DNA of 53,525 nt. It comes from Pyrinomonadaceae bacterium (lineage in GTDB: Bacteria; Acidobacteriota; Blastocatellia; Pyrinomonadales; Pyrinomonadaceae). The first letter of the stretch is position 1, and each line of letters starts with the position of its first letter. Below the pieces are notes generated by a model. That model worked only from the letters and a program-made list of their open reading frames with translations. It was not told the DNA's origin and did not search any database. The position numbers and the translations under genes are program-made. This document shows positions 40,666-49,080 of the stretch, piece after piece. The DNA is taken from positions 1 to 53,525 of the forward strand of contig JALHNX010000011.1 of the NCBI GenBank assembly GCA_022843305.1, in the 5' to 3' direction.

Positions 40666-42702
40666 TTACGGCACGAAAGCATTCGGAACGGGCAGATCGC
40701 CCGCCGCGCCGAAATTGAGGATTGCGGTGCCGGCGGTGGTGCGCTGGATAAACCACGTATTCAACGCCGGACGGAAAACCGCCGTGTCGAATTTGCCGTC
40801 GCCGTCGTAATCGCCCGGAACGGGAACGTCGCCGACGGTCCCAAACGGGACTGAGTAGAACGAACTGTCCTCGCTTCGCAAAATAAACCATTGTCCTGTT
40901 GAGGGTCTGAAAAATGCCACGTCCGCTTTGCCGTCGCCGGTATAATCGCCATGGACGGGTTTGTCCGCGGAAAGCCCGAATTGAAAGGCGTAAACCGTGG
41001 CGTTACTGCTTCTTTGAATCCACCATTCGCCTGCCGACGGACGATAAATCGCAATATCGGATTTGCCGTCGCCGTCGTAATCCGCCGTCACGGGAACGTC
41101 GCCCAATTGTCCGAACTGTCCGATAATCGTGCCGCCTGAAGATTTATTGATATACCACGTTCCGGTCGAAGGTCGGAAAACCGCCGCGTCCGCTTTGCCG
41201 TCGCCGTCATAGTCGGCGGGCACGGGAACATCACCCGCCGTGCCGAACGGGAACGAGAAGAACGATCCGTCCTCGCTTCGCAGAATAAACCAATTGCCGT
41301 TCGACGGTCGCCAGAAAGCGATGTCGGTTTTGCCGTCGCCCGTGTAATCGCCCGAAACGACTCTGTCCGTTCCCGCGCCGAACTGCGCGGCAACGGTTTG
41401 TCCGCTCGAACTGCGATTGAGCCACCATTCGCCGGAGGACGGGCGGAAAATGCCGATGTCGGTTTTGCCGTCGCCGTCAAAATCGAGCCGCCCCGCATTG
41501 CTTGCCGTTATGCAAGTGCCGCTGCCCGATGAAACATAGATGTTTATTTGATTACGCGATTCGGCGCAGAACGAAAACTGCGTGCTGCCGCTTAACTGTG
41601 TCGCCATTAAGGAGTTCGGCGGACAATTCGGCAGCGTGTCGGAATGAACCGCGCCCAGATTATGACCGATCTCGTGCGCCGTAACCAGAAAATTCGCTTC
41701 TTCCCAGCCCCAGCTGACATCAACTCTGCCGCTCACGCCGTAAGCAAACAAAGGGTCGCACATTTCGCCGATGAAGGCTTGCCCCGCGCCGCGCATACTC
41801 GGTTTGTATGTAAAAAGATGCGCCGCGTCGCGCGGAATTTGCGCGACGGGAAAATTCTGATTCCAGTAATCCTGAAAATTACATAAAATCCTTCGCGCGG
41901 TCGTTCCCTGACAAACCGGATCGGGGCGCGGCGCGGAAGTTTCAAAAGTGTCGTGAACCGACCATGTATGCTGATAAACGACGCTGATGGTCAGGTTAAG
42001 CTCGCTTTCGTAAAGACCTTCGACCATATTCAGAATGCTCAGAATCTTTGCGTTTGCGCCCGATGCGCCCGCCGCCGAATTGACAAAATCGAGATCGGCA
42101 TCGGTCGCCAGTTCGATGGTTTTAAGCCCGCTCACGACGCTTTCAACGCCGTTCGTCAAAACCATCTCTCTGCCTTCGCGGATTTTTTCCGTCAAATCTT
42201 CCGGGCAATCAATGCTTTTATCTCTTAGAACGTCTTCCGCACGGTAAACGACAAATTCGTCCGCCGAGGCAAAATCGGAATATTTTTGGGCGGGTTCGAT
42301 GAAAAACCTTTCGCGCTTCGAGCCGAAATAGCCTTCCGTTTCCGCACCGTCAATTGTCAGACGAACTTCGGAGTCCGCTTCGCCGTCAACTTTTCCCTTA
42401 AAAGTCGTAACCGCCGCTTTTTCGAGCCGCCGCCTGCCGTTTTCGGTCAAATCTTCCGCATAGTAACGCGCCGCGCGCAAATCTCTGGGTGTCAATGACA
42501 ATTCAAAAGTTTTGTTTGAGGTTTGGATGGAAATTTTCCGGTTTGACTTCGCCTGCCGAATCGCTTCACGAGTGTCGAGACGCACGATATTAGCGTTTTT
42601 AAAAGAGCGTCCCAAATCGTTTTTCAACGCTTCATTTTGGGCGAAAGACGACGTAAATGTCCCTAAAATAAGCAAAATGACAAATAAAAACTTTTTCGTC
42701 AT
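40666..42702 (-). CDS. Secreted reprolysin-like (M12B-type) metalloprotease with FG-GAP tail
   Basis: A 678-residue exported protein. Signal peptide (FLFVILLILGTFTSSFA), propeptide (about 25-170), and a metzincin catalytic domain with HEIGHNLGAVH (His343, Glu344, His347, His353). Cys-rich surroundings follow (PNCPPNSLMA, FSFCAESRNQI). After residue about 405 come six FG-GAP repeats with DxDxDGxxD sites (DFDGDGKTDIGIFRPS). They are very similar in order and sequence to the tail of the 36262-39753 protease, and both end VPNAFVP. It is divergent from the Nudix gene over a 119-bp spacer. Confidence 0.92.
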   Translation of the reverse strand: MTKKFLFVILLILGTFTSSFAQNEALKNDLGRSFKNANIVRLDTREAIRQAKSNRKISIQTSNKTFELSLTPRDLRAARYYAEDLTENGRRRLEKAAVTTFKGKVDGEADSEVRLTIDGAETEGYFGSKRERFFIEPAQKYSDFASADEFVVYRAEDVLRDKSIDCPEDLTEKIREGREMVLTNGVESVVSGLKTIELATDADLDFVNSAAGASGANAKILSILNMVEGLYESELNLTISVVYQHTWSVHDTFETSAPRPDPVCQGTTARRILCNFQDYWNQNFPVAQIPRDAAHLFTYKPSMRGAGQAFIGEMCDPLFAYGVSGRVDVSWGWEEANFLVTAHEIGHNLGAVHSDTLPNCPPNSLMATQLSGSTQFSFCAESRNQINIYVSSGSGTCITASNAGRLDFDGDGKTDIGIFRPSSGEWWLNRSSSGQTVAAQFGAGTDRVVSGDYTGDGKTDIAFWRPSNGNWFILRSEDGSFFSFPFGTAGDVPVPADYDGDGKADAAVFRPSTGTWYINKSSGGTIIGQFGQLGDVPVTADYDGDGKSDIAIYRPSAGEWWIQRSSNATVYAFQFGLSADKPVHGDYTGDGKADVAFFRPSTGQWFILRSEDSSFYSVPFGTVGDVPVPGDYDGDGKFDTAVFRPALNTWFIQRTTAGTAILNFGAAGDLPVPNAFVP

Positions 42703-42821
42703 TGTATCCTCCGAAGTAAAAGTTATATGGTTTTAGAGTATTTGAGATTCGCGGGTGAATCTCACCGACATAGTTAATACAGTTTTAACAGGGTTAAACT
42801 TCCACGAAATTCTGATATTTG

Positions 42822-43307
42822 ATGGCAGAATTTGTGAACAGTTGCACAAAATTTTTAGGGGACGTTTTCGGGGGAATCTGGAAGCGTCTGCCGTATTGGT
42901 TTCGATTAAAAATAATCCGCGCCACGCAGAAAAAATTCACGGCTTCCGTCGCTGTCATCATAACAAACGCGAACGGAAAAGTCTTGCTTCTGGAACATAT
43001 TTTACGTCCGGGCGCAGGTTGGGGAATTCCGGGCGGATTTATCGAACACGGCGAACAGCCCGAAACTGCCGTCCGGCGCGAACTTCGTGAAGAAGCCGGC
43101 ATTGAACTGGAAAATGTAGAAATGTTCCGTATCCGCACGATAAAACGTCATATCGAAATACTTTTCCGCGCCGAGTCAAGTGAGATGGCGGAAGTTAAAA
43201 GCCGCGAAATCAGGAGTCTGGGCTGGTTCGCAGTTGAAGAAATGCCCGCCGAAATGCCCGATACGCAGAAACTGCTCGTCGAAAAAGTTTTAAAAGGTGA
43301 AATTTGA
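42822..43307 (+). CDS. Nudix hydrolase
   Basis: A 161-residue Nudix protein hydrolysing an unknown nucleoside-diphosphate-linked substrate. The Nudix box at 72-94 fits the consensus fully: Gly72, Glu78, Arg86-Glu87, Glu90-Glu91 and Gly93 (GFIEHGEQPETAVRRELREE). An N-terminal extension of about 40 residues (FLGDVFGGIWKRLPYWFRLK) is longer than in small Nudix enzymes and may be a helical membrane-near segment. The ATG at 42822 is preferred over the TTG just before it. Confidence 0.92.
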   Translation: MAEFVNSCTKFLGDVFGGIWKRLPYWFRLKIIRATQKKFTASVAVIITNANGKVLLLEHILRPGAGWGIPGGFIEHGEQPETAVRRELREEAGIELENVEMFRIRTIKRHIEILFRAESSEMAEVKSREIRSLGWFAVEEMPAEMPDTQKLLVEKVLKGEI

Positions 43308-43371
43308 TAAAAACTTTTGCGCCGTTTAAAATCAGAAAGATTAAATAATTTATTACATCAGGAGAAAGAAA

Positions 43372-43986
43372 ATGGTTGATTTAGTTCCGTCGCCGGAATC
43401 GGTGATGCAGATTTTGCAGGACACAGGCGCATACCGCAAAGGGCATTTCGTTTACCCGAACGGCAAACACGCCTCGCATTATTTTCAGATGCCTCTGGCA
43501 TTTCGTTATTATGACAACGCGCGAATTCTCTCGGTCGGTTTGAGCCGCAAGTTCAGAATGGAAAGATCTATCTCTTCCCGTCTGCCGAAAGTTTCGATCA
43601 TCAGCCCGAGTCCGGGCGGCATTATGGTCGCGTTCGGCGTCCGCGAAGCGTTGACCGCCGAGCAGATTTACTGGGCGGAAATGGAAGACGGCAAACGCCA
43701 GTTTCGTCAGTATATCGGCGCGGGCGACGTTCATCCGGCGATTATTGTTGACGATATTCTGCGTTCGGGACGCGCAATTTCCGAAACGATCGAACTCGTC
43801 AAGGGCTTGGGTTCGGAAGTTATCGGAATCGGCACGATCGTCAATTTCGAGGACGCGCCGACCGAATTTGAAGGAATTCCGGTTAAAAGTCTGATGACAT
43901 TCGACGTGAACTTTTACGAAACCGAAGAAGAATGGAGCGTTTCGCGCAGTGCCTCGGAAGCCGAAGAACAGAAAGTTCGCTTCTAG
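43372..43986 (+). CDS. pyrE: Orotate phosphoribosyltransferase-like enzyme
   Basis: A 204-residue type I phosphoribosyltransferase, most like PyrE (orotate + PRPP to orotidine monophosphate). Seen: QILQDTGAYRKGHFVYPNGK, where PyrE has KGHFxLxSGxHS, then SPSPGGIMVAFGVREALT, and the PRPP loop IIVDDILRSGRAISE. The Tyr-rich ASHYFQMPLAFRYY block differs from classical PyrE, so a related salvage or modification PRTase is possible. Good AGGAG before the ATG. A terminator hairpin contains the stop codon. Confidence 0.75.
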   Translation: MVDLVPSPESVMQILQDTGAYRKGHFVYPNGKHASHYFQMPLAFRYYDNARILSVGLSRKFRMERSISSRLPKVSIISPSPGGIMVAFGVREALTAEQIYWAEMEDGKRQFRQYIGAGDVHPAIIVDDILRSGRAISETIELVKGLGSEVIGIGTIVNFEDAPTEFEGIPVKSLMTFDVNFYETEEEWSVSRSASEAEEQKVRF

Positions 43987-43999
43987 AAGCGAACTTTTT
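43972..43999 (+). terminator. Terminator overlapping the PRTase stop codon
   Basis: AAAGTTCGCTT (43972-43982) pairs with AAGCGAACTTT (43987-43997), followed by T residues. The stop TAG (43984-43986) lies in the CTAG loop, so translation ends inside the hairpin. Confidence 0.85.
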
Positions 44000-44000
44000 G

Positions 44001-44124
44001 CAAGTAAAAAGGCAAATGTAAAAAGGCAAAAATGAGAACCGGCTTTTACAAAAGCACCTATCTTATTTTTACTTTTTACTTTTGCCTTTTTACTTTTCTA
44101 CTTTTCACTTTTTCACTTTTTCAT
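44001..44124. repeat. Intergenic inverted repeat, AAAAGGCAAA plus GTGAAAAAG types
   Basis: Left arm AAGTAAAAAGGCAAATGTAA with AAAGGCAAAAATGAG; right arm TTTTTACTTTTTACTTTTGC with CTTTTTACTTTTCTAC, then CTTTTTCACTTTTTCA units. It begins right after the terminator and runs into the minus-strand plsC-like gene, whose TGA stop is part of a repeat unit. Confidence 0.82.
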
Positions 44125-45477
44125 CTGTTCTAAAAGTGCGCGGCGTTCTGCCAGAAGTCTCAAGAATTTCTCGCGTTTGAGAAAAAACGCCGAAATCGCG
44201 TTGAGCCAGCCGTTCAGATCGCCGATTTCTTCGAGCGTTTTCAAAGCGATATATCCGCACAGAAACGAAAGCGGAATCGAAAGCAAAGCAACGAGCCAGC
44301 CGAAATAAAAATATAAAACTCCGGCGAAAACAAGCCACGTCAGAGGCATTAAAACCATCGCCGTCAGCAATTTCATCGTCGAAGCCATATCCAGATAGCC
44401 TTTTTTTGTCTGCGAATACGCCATAAATTTGCCGAATTGATACGCCGGAAAATGCAGAATCGCGCCGAAAACTGCGAACGGCGCGAGCAAAATCAGATAC
44501 CACGAACGAATCAGGGCGTGTTTTAAGACAAACTTTTTTGAAAAATCCGCCAAAGCGAGAAATTCCGAGCCGATGCCGAGCCGGTCGAGTTTTTTGTTGT
44601 ATTCGGCAAGCCGTTTTTCGAGCTTCGCGTCCGTTTCATTAGGTGTTTCGGCAAGGAATTTCTTCAAAAAATCCATTCTTTCCGCCAGATTTTCTTCACG
44701 GGGCGTAACGGATGTAAAAACTTCTTCGGCGATCCGAGCGACGGCGATTTCCGCGTCGGATTCGGCATTTAAGGTTACTTCTCGCAAAGACTTTTCGATC
44801 TTTTCGGTCAATTCGCGGACGGCTTCGCGCGGCGGATGCCCGTCGTCGCCTAGTTCGACGGGCAAAACCGGAAAAGCTTCGCCGAAATGCAATAACGCCT
44901 CGCTCCGAAAAGTCGTTTTTTCCGTGTAGAAAAGTCCGACCGGAACAATTCGCAAATCGAGCGACGAAGGATCTTTGCCGCTCGAAACCGCGCCGAGCGC
45001 GATTCGTGCCGCGCCGGTTTTCAGCGGCTGTAATTGCGGTTTGTCGTGCGAAACGCCTTCGGGAAAAATCGCAATCGCGCCGCCCGTCTTCAAAAGCTCG
45101 CGGGCGACCGCAAAAGTTTCCTGATTCTTGGAAACATCCGCGCCCGAATCCTGTTGGCGATAAAGCGGAAGCGCGCCGACCGTGCGGACGAGATACCCGA
45201 TGACGGGCATTTTAAAGAGCGTTGATTTTGCCAGAAAAGCAATCTTGCGCGGCAGGGCGATAAACAAAAGTGCCGGATCAATCAAAGCGTTCGGATGATT
45301 GCTGACAAAAATCAGACCGCTTTTTTCGGGCAGACTTTCGGAATTATAAAGTTCGATGCGCTTGAAAAAAATGCTGATGCCGACACCGAAAATAAAATGA
45401 ATCAGCCATAAAGCGAATGCGCCCCGGCGACGCAGAATCACATCACCGAGGCGCAATTTTTTCAAGTCATTTTTCAT
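44113..45477 (-). CDS. PlsC-like 1-acylglycerol-phosphate acyltransferase with C-terminal membrane segments
   Basis: A 454-residue membrane acyltransferase. The acyltransferase motifs are an Asn-His-x4-Asp variant, SNHPNALIDPALLF (block I), and IFPEGVSHDKPQLQ (block III), within residues about 40-230. It then has a helical part (about 240-320) and two or three hydrophobic segments (LILLAPFAVFGAIL; LVFAGVLYFYFGWLVALLSI). It is longer than PlsC (about 250), so the lipid acceptor is uncertain. The start codon lies 3 bp after an inverted repeat, without a visible Shine-Dalgarno. recR lies just upstream. Confidence 0.85.
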   Translation of the reverse strand: MKNDLKKLRLGDVILRRRGAFALWLIHFIFGVGISIFFKRIELYNSESLPEKSGLIFVSNHPNALIDPALLFIALPRKIAFLAKSTLFKMPVIGYLVRTVGALPLYRQQDSGADVSKNQETFAVARELLKTGGAIAIFPEGVSHDKPQLQPLKTGAARIALGAVSSGKDPSSLDLRIVPVGLFYTEKTTFRSEALLHFGEAFPVLPVELGDDGHPPREAVRELTEKIEKSLREVTLNAESDAEIAVARIAEEVFTSVTPREENLAERMDFLKKFLAETPNETDAKLEKRLAEYNKKLDRLGIGSEFLALADFSKKFVLKHALIRSWYLILLAPFAVFGAILHFPAYQFGKFMAYSQTKKGYLDMASTMKLLTAMVLMPLTWLVFAGVLYFYFGWLVALLSIPLSFLCGYIALKTLEEIGDLNGWLNAISAFFLKREKFLRLLAERRALLEQMKK

Positions 45478-45480
45478 TTA

Positions 45481-45549
45481 CAATTCAAGATTTAAGATTC
45501 AAGATTCAAGATTAATTCGTTTTCAATTTTGAATCTTGAATCTTGAATT
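45481..45549. repeat. Intergenic inverted repeat, TTCAAGATT type, from recR stop to plsC-like start
   Basis: AATTCAAGATTTAAGATTCA and further AAGATTCAAGATT units face TTGAATCTTGAATCTTGAAT. It begins within the recR stop codon (TAA) and ends 3 bp before the plsC-like ATG on the minus strand, so it is the whole gap. Confidence 0.9.
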
Positions 45550-46162
45550 AAATCTCGTGCCGGTTCGTCATCGCTTTGTCCATCGTTACTTCGTCCACGA
45601 ATTCCAGATCACTCCCGACCGGCATTCCCATCGCAATTCTTGTGACGCGAACGCCCAAAGGTTTTAGAAGCCGCGCGATATAATTCGCCGTCGCTTCGCC
45701 TTCGGTCGTCGGGTTGGTGGCGACAATAACTTCCTTGACCTCGATGCCTTCGTTATTATTCGGCATCAGACGCGGAAGCAGATTCGCCAGCATCAATTCG
45801 TCGGGACCGACACCGCGAATCGGCGAAAGACTTCCGTGAAGGATGTGATACAAACCTTTATAAGAACGGGTTTTTTCGATGGCGACCAGATTATAAGGCT
45901 CTTCGACGATACAAATCTGTGAACGGTCGCGGGTCGGCGAAGCGCAATACATACACGGATTAATGTCCGTCATATTGTTGCAGATCGAGCAAAAAACGAT
46001 CTTTTCTTTGACCTCGCGCAGTGCGTCAACAAAGTTTTCGACTTCCGTCAGCGGACGGCGCAAGATATGAAAAGCCAATCTTTGCGCCGATTTATGTCCG
46101 ATTCCGGGCAGGCGTTTGAATTCGTCAATCAACTTGGCGACGGGTTCTGAATATTCAAGCAT
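45548..46162 (-). CDS. recR: Recombination protein RecR
   Basis: RecFOR-pathway DNA repair protein, 204 residues. An N-terminal helix-hairpin-helix ([18 protein letters not shown]) is followed by a four-Cys zinc finger (Cys58, Cys61, Cys70, Cys73) and a Toprim domain (about 80-175: [20 protein letters not shown], then [18 protein letters not shown]). It lies directly downstream of ybaB, the usual dnaX-ybaB-recR order. The gap between ybaB stop and recR start is fully an inverted repeat, and no Shine-Dalgarno is visible. Confidence 0.97.
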   Translation of the reverse strand: MLEYSEPVAKLIDEFKRLPGIGHKSAQRLAFHILRRPLTEVENFVDALREVKEKIVFCSICNNMTDINPCMYCASPTRDRSQICIVEEPYNLVAIEKTRSYKGLYHILHGSLSPIRGVGPDELMLANLLPRLMPNNNEGIEVKEVIVATNPTTEGEATANYIARLLKPLGVRVTRIAMGMPVGSDLEFVDEVTMDKAMTNRHEI

Positions 46163-46165
46163 ATT

Positions 46166-46239
46166 TCGATTTGGGATTTGAGATTCGGGATTTGGGATTT
46201 ATTTTTCAATCCGCAATCCGCAATCCCAAATCCGCAATT
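46166..46239. repeat. Intergenic inverted repeat, GGATTTGGG type, from ybaB stop to recR start
   Basis: Left arm GATTTGGGATTTGAGATTC with GGGATTTGGGATTT; right arm AATCCGCAATCCGCAATCCC with AAATCCGCAATT. On the minus strand it starts at the ybaB TAA and ends CCCAAATCGAAAT directly before the recR ATG. Same family as 6628-6781 and 16616-16664. Confidence 0.9.
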
Positions 46240-46546
46240 AGAATCCCATTCCGGGCGGCAACATTCCGCCGAGCTGTCCTTTGAGTTTTTCTTCGACCTT
46301 GCGGCGGGCTTCGGCGAGTGCCGCCATCGTCAGGTCCTGAATCATTTCAACGTCGCCGTCTTTGACCAGATCGGGCGAGATCGTCAGTTCGAGAACTTCA
46401 AAATCGCCGCGCATTCTGACCGTTACCGCGCCGCCGCCGGCACTCGCATCAACGACCGTTGTTTTCATCTGCTTGCCCATTTCTTCCTGCATTTTCTGGG
46501 CTTGCTTCATCATCGAGTTCATATCAAATCCACCGGGAAATTTCAT
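46238..46546 (-). CDS. ybaB: YbaB/EbfC nucleoid-associated protein
   Basis: A 102-residue DNA-binding protein of the YbaB/EbfC family. MKQAQKMQEEMGKQMKTT gives the N-terminal helix, VRMRGDFEVLELTISPDLV the central sheet, and MIQDLTMAALAEARRKVEEK the C-terminal helix, ending with Gly/Pro/Met residues. The usual neighbour recR follows. It is divergent from the AraC-family gene. Confidence 0.95.
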   Translation of the reverse strand: MKFPGGFDMNSMMKQAQKMQEEMGKQMKTTVVDASAGGGAVTVRMRGDFEVLELTISPDLVKDGDVEMIQDLTMAALAEARRKVEEKLKGQLGGMLPPGMGF

Positions 46547-46745
46547 AATTTTTTCTCACTTCCTTTATATATAATTTCTAACAAAACCGTTGTGTGATTA
46601 TAACATCTCAGTCTTTGAAAAGTCTTTTTGCGAAAAAAGAATTGCTGAATTTACCAAATTTTCAACCGTTAAAAACAAGTTCGGCGGTTTAAGTTAGTGT
46701 TTGCTTACTTGCTTTTTCAAATCAACTGCATTACAAATAAAATTC

Positions 46746-47615
46746 ATGCACATCGAATGGACACCGAACGCCAGCCAATCGCCGTATCTGTTTCGCCAAG
46801 CCGCCGAATGGACGGGCGTAAAAGTTCACCGTGCAAAAGTTTTACCCGGCAGAATGCTCAAACACACGGCGAATTTTCACGAAATCAACATTTCGATCTC
46901 GGGTCAGCTGACGACGCAGAAATGCTCTTCGACCGGCAAAACCGTCGTTACCAAAAGCGGTGCGGGAAATCTTTGTTTAACACCTTACGGGCAAGTTGTG
47001 GGTGCGCATTGGGAAAAACCGCTCGATAATATGGGAATTCTGCTCGCGCCGGATTTCGTCCGGAACGTCGCGGCGGAAAATCGTTTTTCCGCCGATTTCC
47101 AATTCAAGGAAATCTACAAGGACAGAGATTCTCTGATTCAGCAGATCGGCTTTGCTTTGCTTGAAGAATCGAAATCGGAAACGCCCGCCGGAAATCTTTA
47201 TACCGATTCGCTGATTCAAACTTTGACGCTTCATCTTTTGAAAAATTACAGCAACGCCGCCGCCGTGCAGGAAAACACGAGCGGCGGTCTTTCGGGCTAT
47301 AAATTAAAACGCGTGCAGGAATTTATCAACGCGAATCTCGAAGAAGATTTGAGTTTGGCGGAACTGGCGGAAGTCGCCGATTTGAGCCAGTTTCACTTTG
47401 CGCGCGCCTTTCGCAAATCAACGGGTCAAACGCCGCAGCAATATCTGATGCGCCAGCGCATCGAACGCGCCAAAGAGCTTTTATCAAAAAACGATCTGCC
47501 GATTGTCGAAATCAGTCTCCGCACGGGATTTAAGAATCAAAGCCATTTCACGACGCTTTTCCGCAAATTCACGAAATTCACACCGAAGCTCTGGCGTGAA
47601 ATGAAACTTGCTTAA
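46746..47615 (+). CDS. AraC-family transcriptional regulator
   Basis: A 289-residue regulator. The N-terminal half has a cupin-like effector region without clear ligand motifs (VKVHRAKVLPGRMLKHTANF). The C-terminal double helix-turn-helix (about 195-285) is typical: LAELAEVADLSQFHFARAFR, STGQTPQQYLMRQRIERAK and FKNQSHFTTLFRKFTKFTP. The ATG at 46746 (MHIEWTPN) is chosen. It stands between divergent ybaB and a downstream TPR gene, so no target is suggested by context. Confidence 0.93.
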   Translation: MHIEWTPNASQSPYLFRQAAEWTGVKVHRAKVLPGRMLKHTANFHEINISISGQLTTQKCSSTGKTVVTKSGAGNLCLTPYGQVVGAHWEKPLDNMGILLAPDFVRNVAAENRFSADFQFKEIYKDRDSLIQQIGFALLEESKSETPAGNLYTDSLIQTLTLHLLKNYSNAAAVQENTSGGLSGYKLKRVQEFINANLEEDLSLAELAEVADLSQFHFARAFRKSTGQTPQQYLMRQRIERAKELLSKNDLPIVEISLRTGFKNQSHFTTLFRKFTKFTPKLWREMKLA

Positions 47616-47623
47616 AACTTATT

Positions 47624-47702
47624 GCCCACGAAAGACACGAAATATACGAAAAAAGCCAGCTAAATTGATTTTATTTTCGTTTTTTTTGTGTGTTTCGTGG
47701 GC
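47624..47702. repeat. Intergenic inverted repeat, ACGAAA type
   Basis: GCCCACGAAAGACACGAAAT with ATACGAAAA faces TTTTCGTTTTTTTTGTG and TGTTTCGTGGGC. It begins 9 bp after the AraC-family stop. The remaining 116 bp to the next gene show nothing recognisable apart from a short AAGGTCTGAGGAG leader. Confidence 0.88.
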
Positions 47703-47818
47703 AAACATTCTTTTGAGCAATTTCAGAACATAAACCGCAAACAGCCGAAAGATTCTTTGCCCGCGCATTTTCTAAAATCGTTTCAGACCGGAAAAAGGTC
47801 TGAGGAGATTTACAGAGA

Positions 47819-48523
47819 ATGAAACGAATATTTTTGAGCATTTTTGTTATTTTAGCGGCAGTAAGTTTAAGCGTTTCGGCGCAGTCTTTGGGAACGCGGC
47901 AAACATTTGAAAAAGGAATAAGTCTGGCAAACGAGGGGAAATTTGAAACCGCGCTCGCGGATTTCAAAAAATCTTTGATGCTTGCCGAAACGGAAGACGC
48001 GGGAAGCGATTTTCGCGCGAAGATTCATTTCAACATTGGCGTTTGTCTGTATCGTTTGAAACAGAGCGCAAAAGCGGTCAGCGAGTTTGAAGAAGCGATA
48101 AAGCTGACGAAAGGCGATTACGAAAAAGCGTTCTACGCGCTCGGAATGGCGCAGGCGGAATTGAAAAACTGGCAATCAGCCGAAACCGCATTTCGCAGCG
48201 CGATTCGGCTCAACAAACGAAACGGCGAAGCGTGGTTCGATCTGGCGTTCGTTTATCTGGCGCAGAAAGATTACGATTCTGCCAAACAAGCGTTTCAAAA
48301 ATCGGTCGAATTAAAATCGGTCGCATCGCCCGTCGGACACAACAATCTCGGCGTGATTCTGGCAATCAACGGCGATATAAATTCGGCGGTCAGGGAATTT
48401 GAAACCGCGCTGAAAAAATCGAACGGAAAATTCCCGGTTGCCGAGCGCAATTTGCAATTCTGCAAATCGTTAGGGCAAAATCTCAGTCAGGATTTAGTAG
48501 CAAAACTGGAATTCGGCAAATAA
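47819..48523 (+). CDS. Exported TPR protein
   Basis: A 234-residue protein with a signal peptide (IFLSIFVILAAVSLSVSA) and about five tetratricopeptide repeats (about 28-225): FEKGISLANEGKFETALADF, FNIGVCLYRLKQSAKAVSEF, YALGMAQAELKNWQSAETAF, FDLAFVYLAQKDYDSAKQAF and NNLGVILAINGDINSAVREF. It probably acts as a periplasmic interaction module. GAGGAG lies upstream of the ATG at 47819. It has no clear functional partner next to it. Confidence 0.87.
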   Translation: MKRIFLSIFVILAAVSLSVSAQSLGTRQTFEKGISLANEGKFETALADFKKSLMLAETEDAGSDFRAKIHFNIGVCLYRLKQSAKAVSEFEEAIKLTKGDYEKAFYALGMAQAELKNWQSAETAFRSAIRLNKRNGEAWFDLAFVYLAQKDYDSAKQAFQKSVELKSVASPVGHNNLGVILAINGDINSAVREFETALKKSNGKFPVAERNLQFCKSLGQNLSQDLVAKLEFGK

Positions 48524-48531
48524 TTTTTTTT

Positions 48532-48603
48532 AACCGCGAAAGACGCGAAACACACTAAAAACACAAATTGAATTTTTTGCGTCTTTTCGCGTCTTTCGCG
48601 GTT
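48532..48603. repeat. Intergenic inverted repeat, ACGAAA type
   Basis: AACCGCGAAAGACGCGAAA (48532-48550) and TTTCGCGTCTTTCGCGGTT (48585-48603) are perfect 19-bp complements. It lies between the TPR gene and the next plus-strand gene; here a Shine-Dalgarno remains between repeat and start. Confidence 0.92.
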
Positions 48604-48621
48604 GAATAAAGGAGAAAAAAT

Positions 48622-49074
48622 ATGGAAAAACAAACGGACGTGATGGCGATCTTAAAGCTTTACGAACTGCGGCGCGACGAGAAAATGCGCGAGGCGCGGC
48701 AATGGTATTTTTCGCAGTTCGCGCCCAAATCGGCGATGGATATTATCGCGCTCTATCGCGGCGGCGAACGCGCGAGCGCGAATTTTCGGATGATAACTTC
48801 GTATTGGGATATGGCTTCGTCGTTCGTCCTGAACGGCGGAATTGACGAAAAAATGTTTTTCGATTCGGGCACCGAACATATTTTTGTGTATTCCAAAATC
48901 CAACCGTTTTTAGCCGAAATCCGTCAACTCTTTCAAGAGCCGGATTTTCTGATAAATCTCGAAACTTTGGCGCAAAAAGTTCCGAATATCGAAGCCAAAC
49001 TGGAATCGAGAAAACGCCTCGCGGCAATCTGGGCGAAAGACGAAACGCAACTTTCGGCGACCGAAAGCAATTAA
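48622..49074 (+). CDS. DUF4760-like hypothetical protein
   Basis: A 150-residue, mostly helical protein: MAILKLYELRRDEKMREARQ, FSQFAPKSAMDII, then FRMITSYWDMASSFVLNGGI and FLAEIRQLFQEPDFLINLE. It resembles the DUF4760 type in which a helical stretch containing a Tyr/Trp-rich SYW(D/E) segment is followed by an acidic loop, but no function is known. A good AAAGGAG lies before the ATG. It is flanked on both sides by inverted repeats. Confidence 0.7.
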   Translation: MEKQTDVMAILKLYELRRDEKMREARQWYFSQFAPKSAMDIIALYRGGERASANFRMITSYWDMASSFVLNGGIDEKMFFDSGTEHIFVYSKIQPFLAEIRQLFQEPDFLINLETLAQKVPNIEAKLESRKRLAAIWAKDETQLSATESN

Positions 49075-49080
49075 TTTTTT

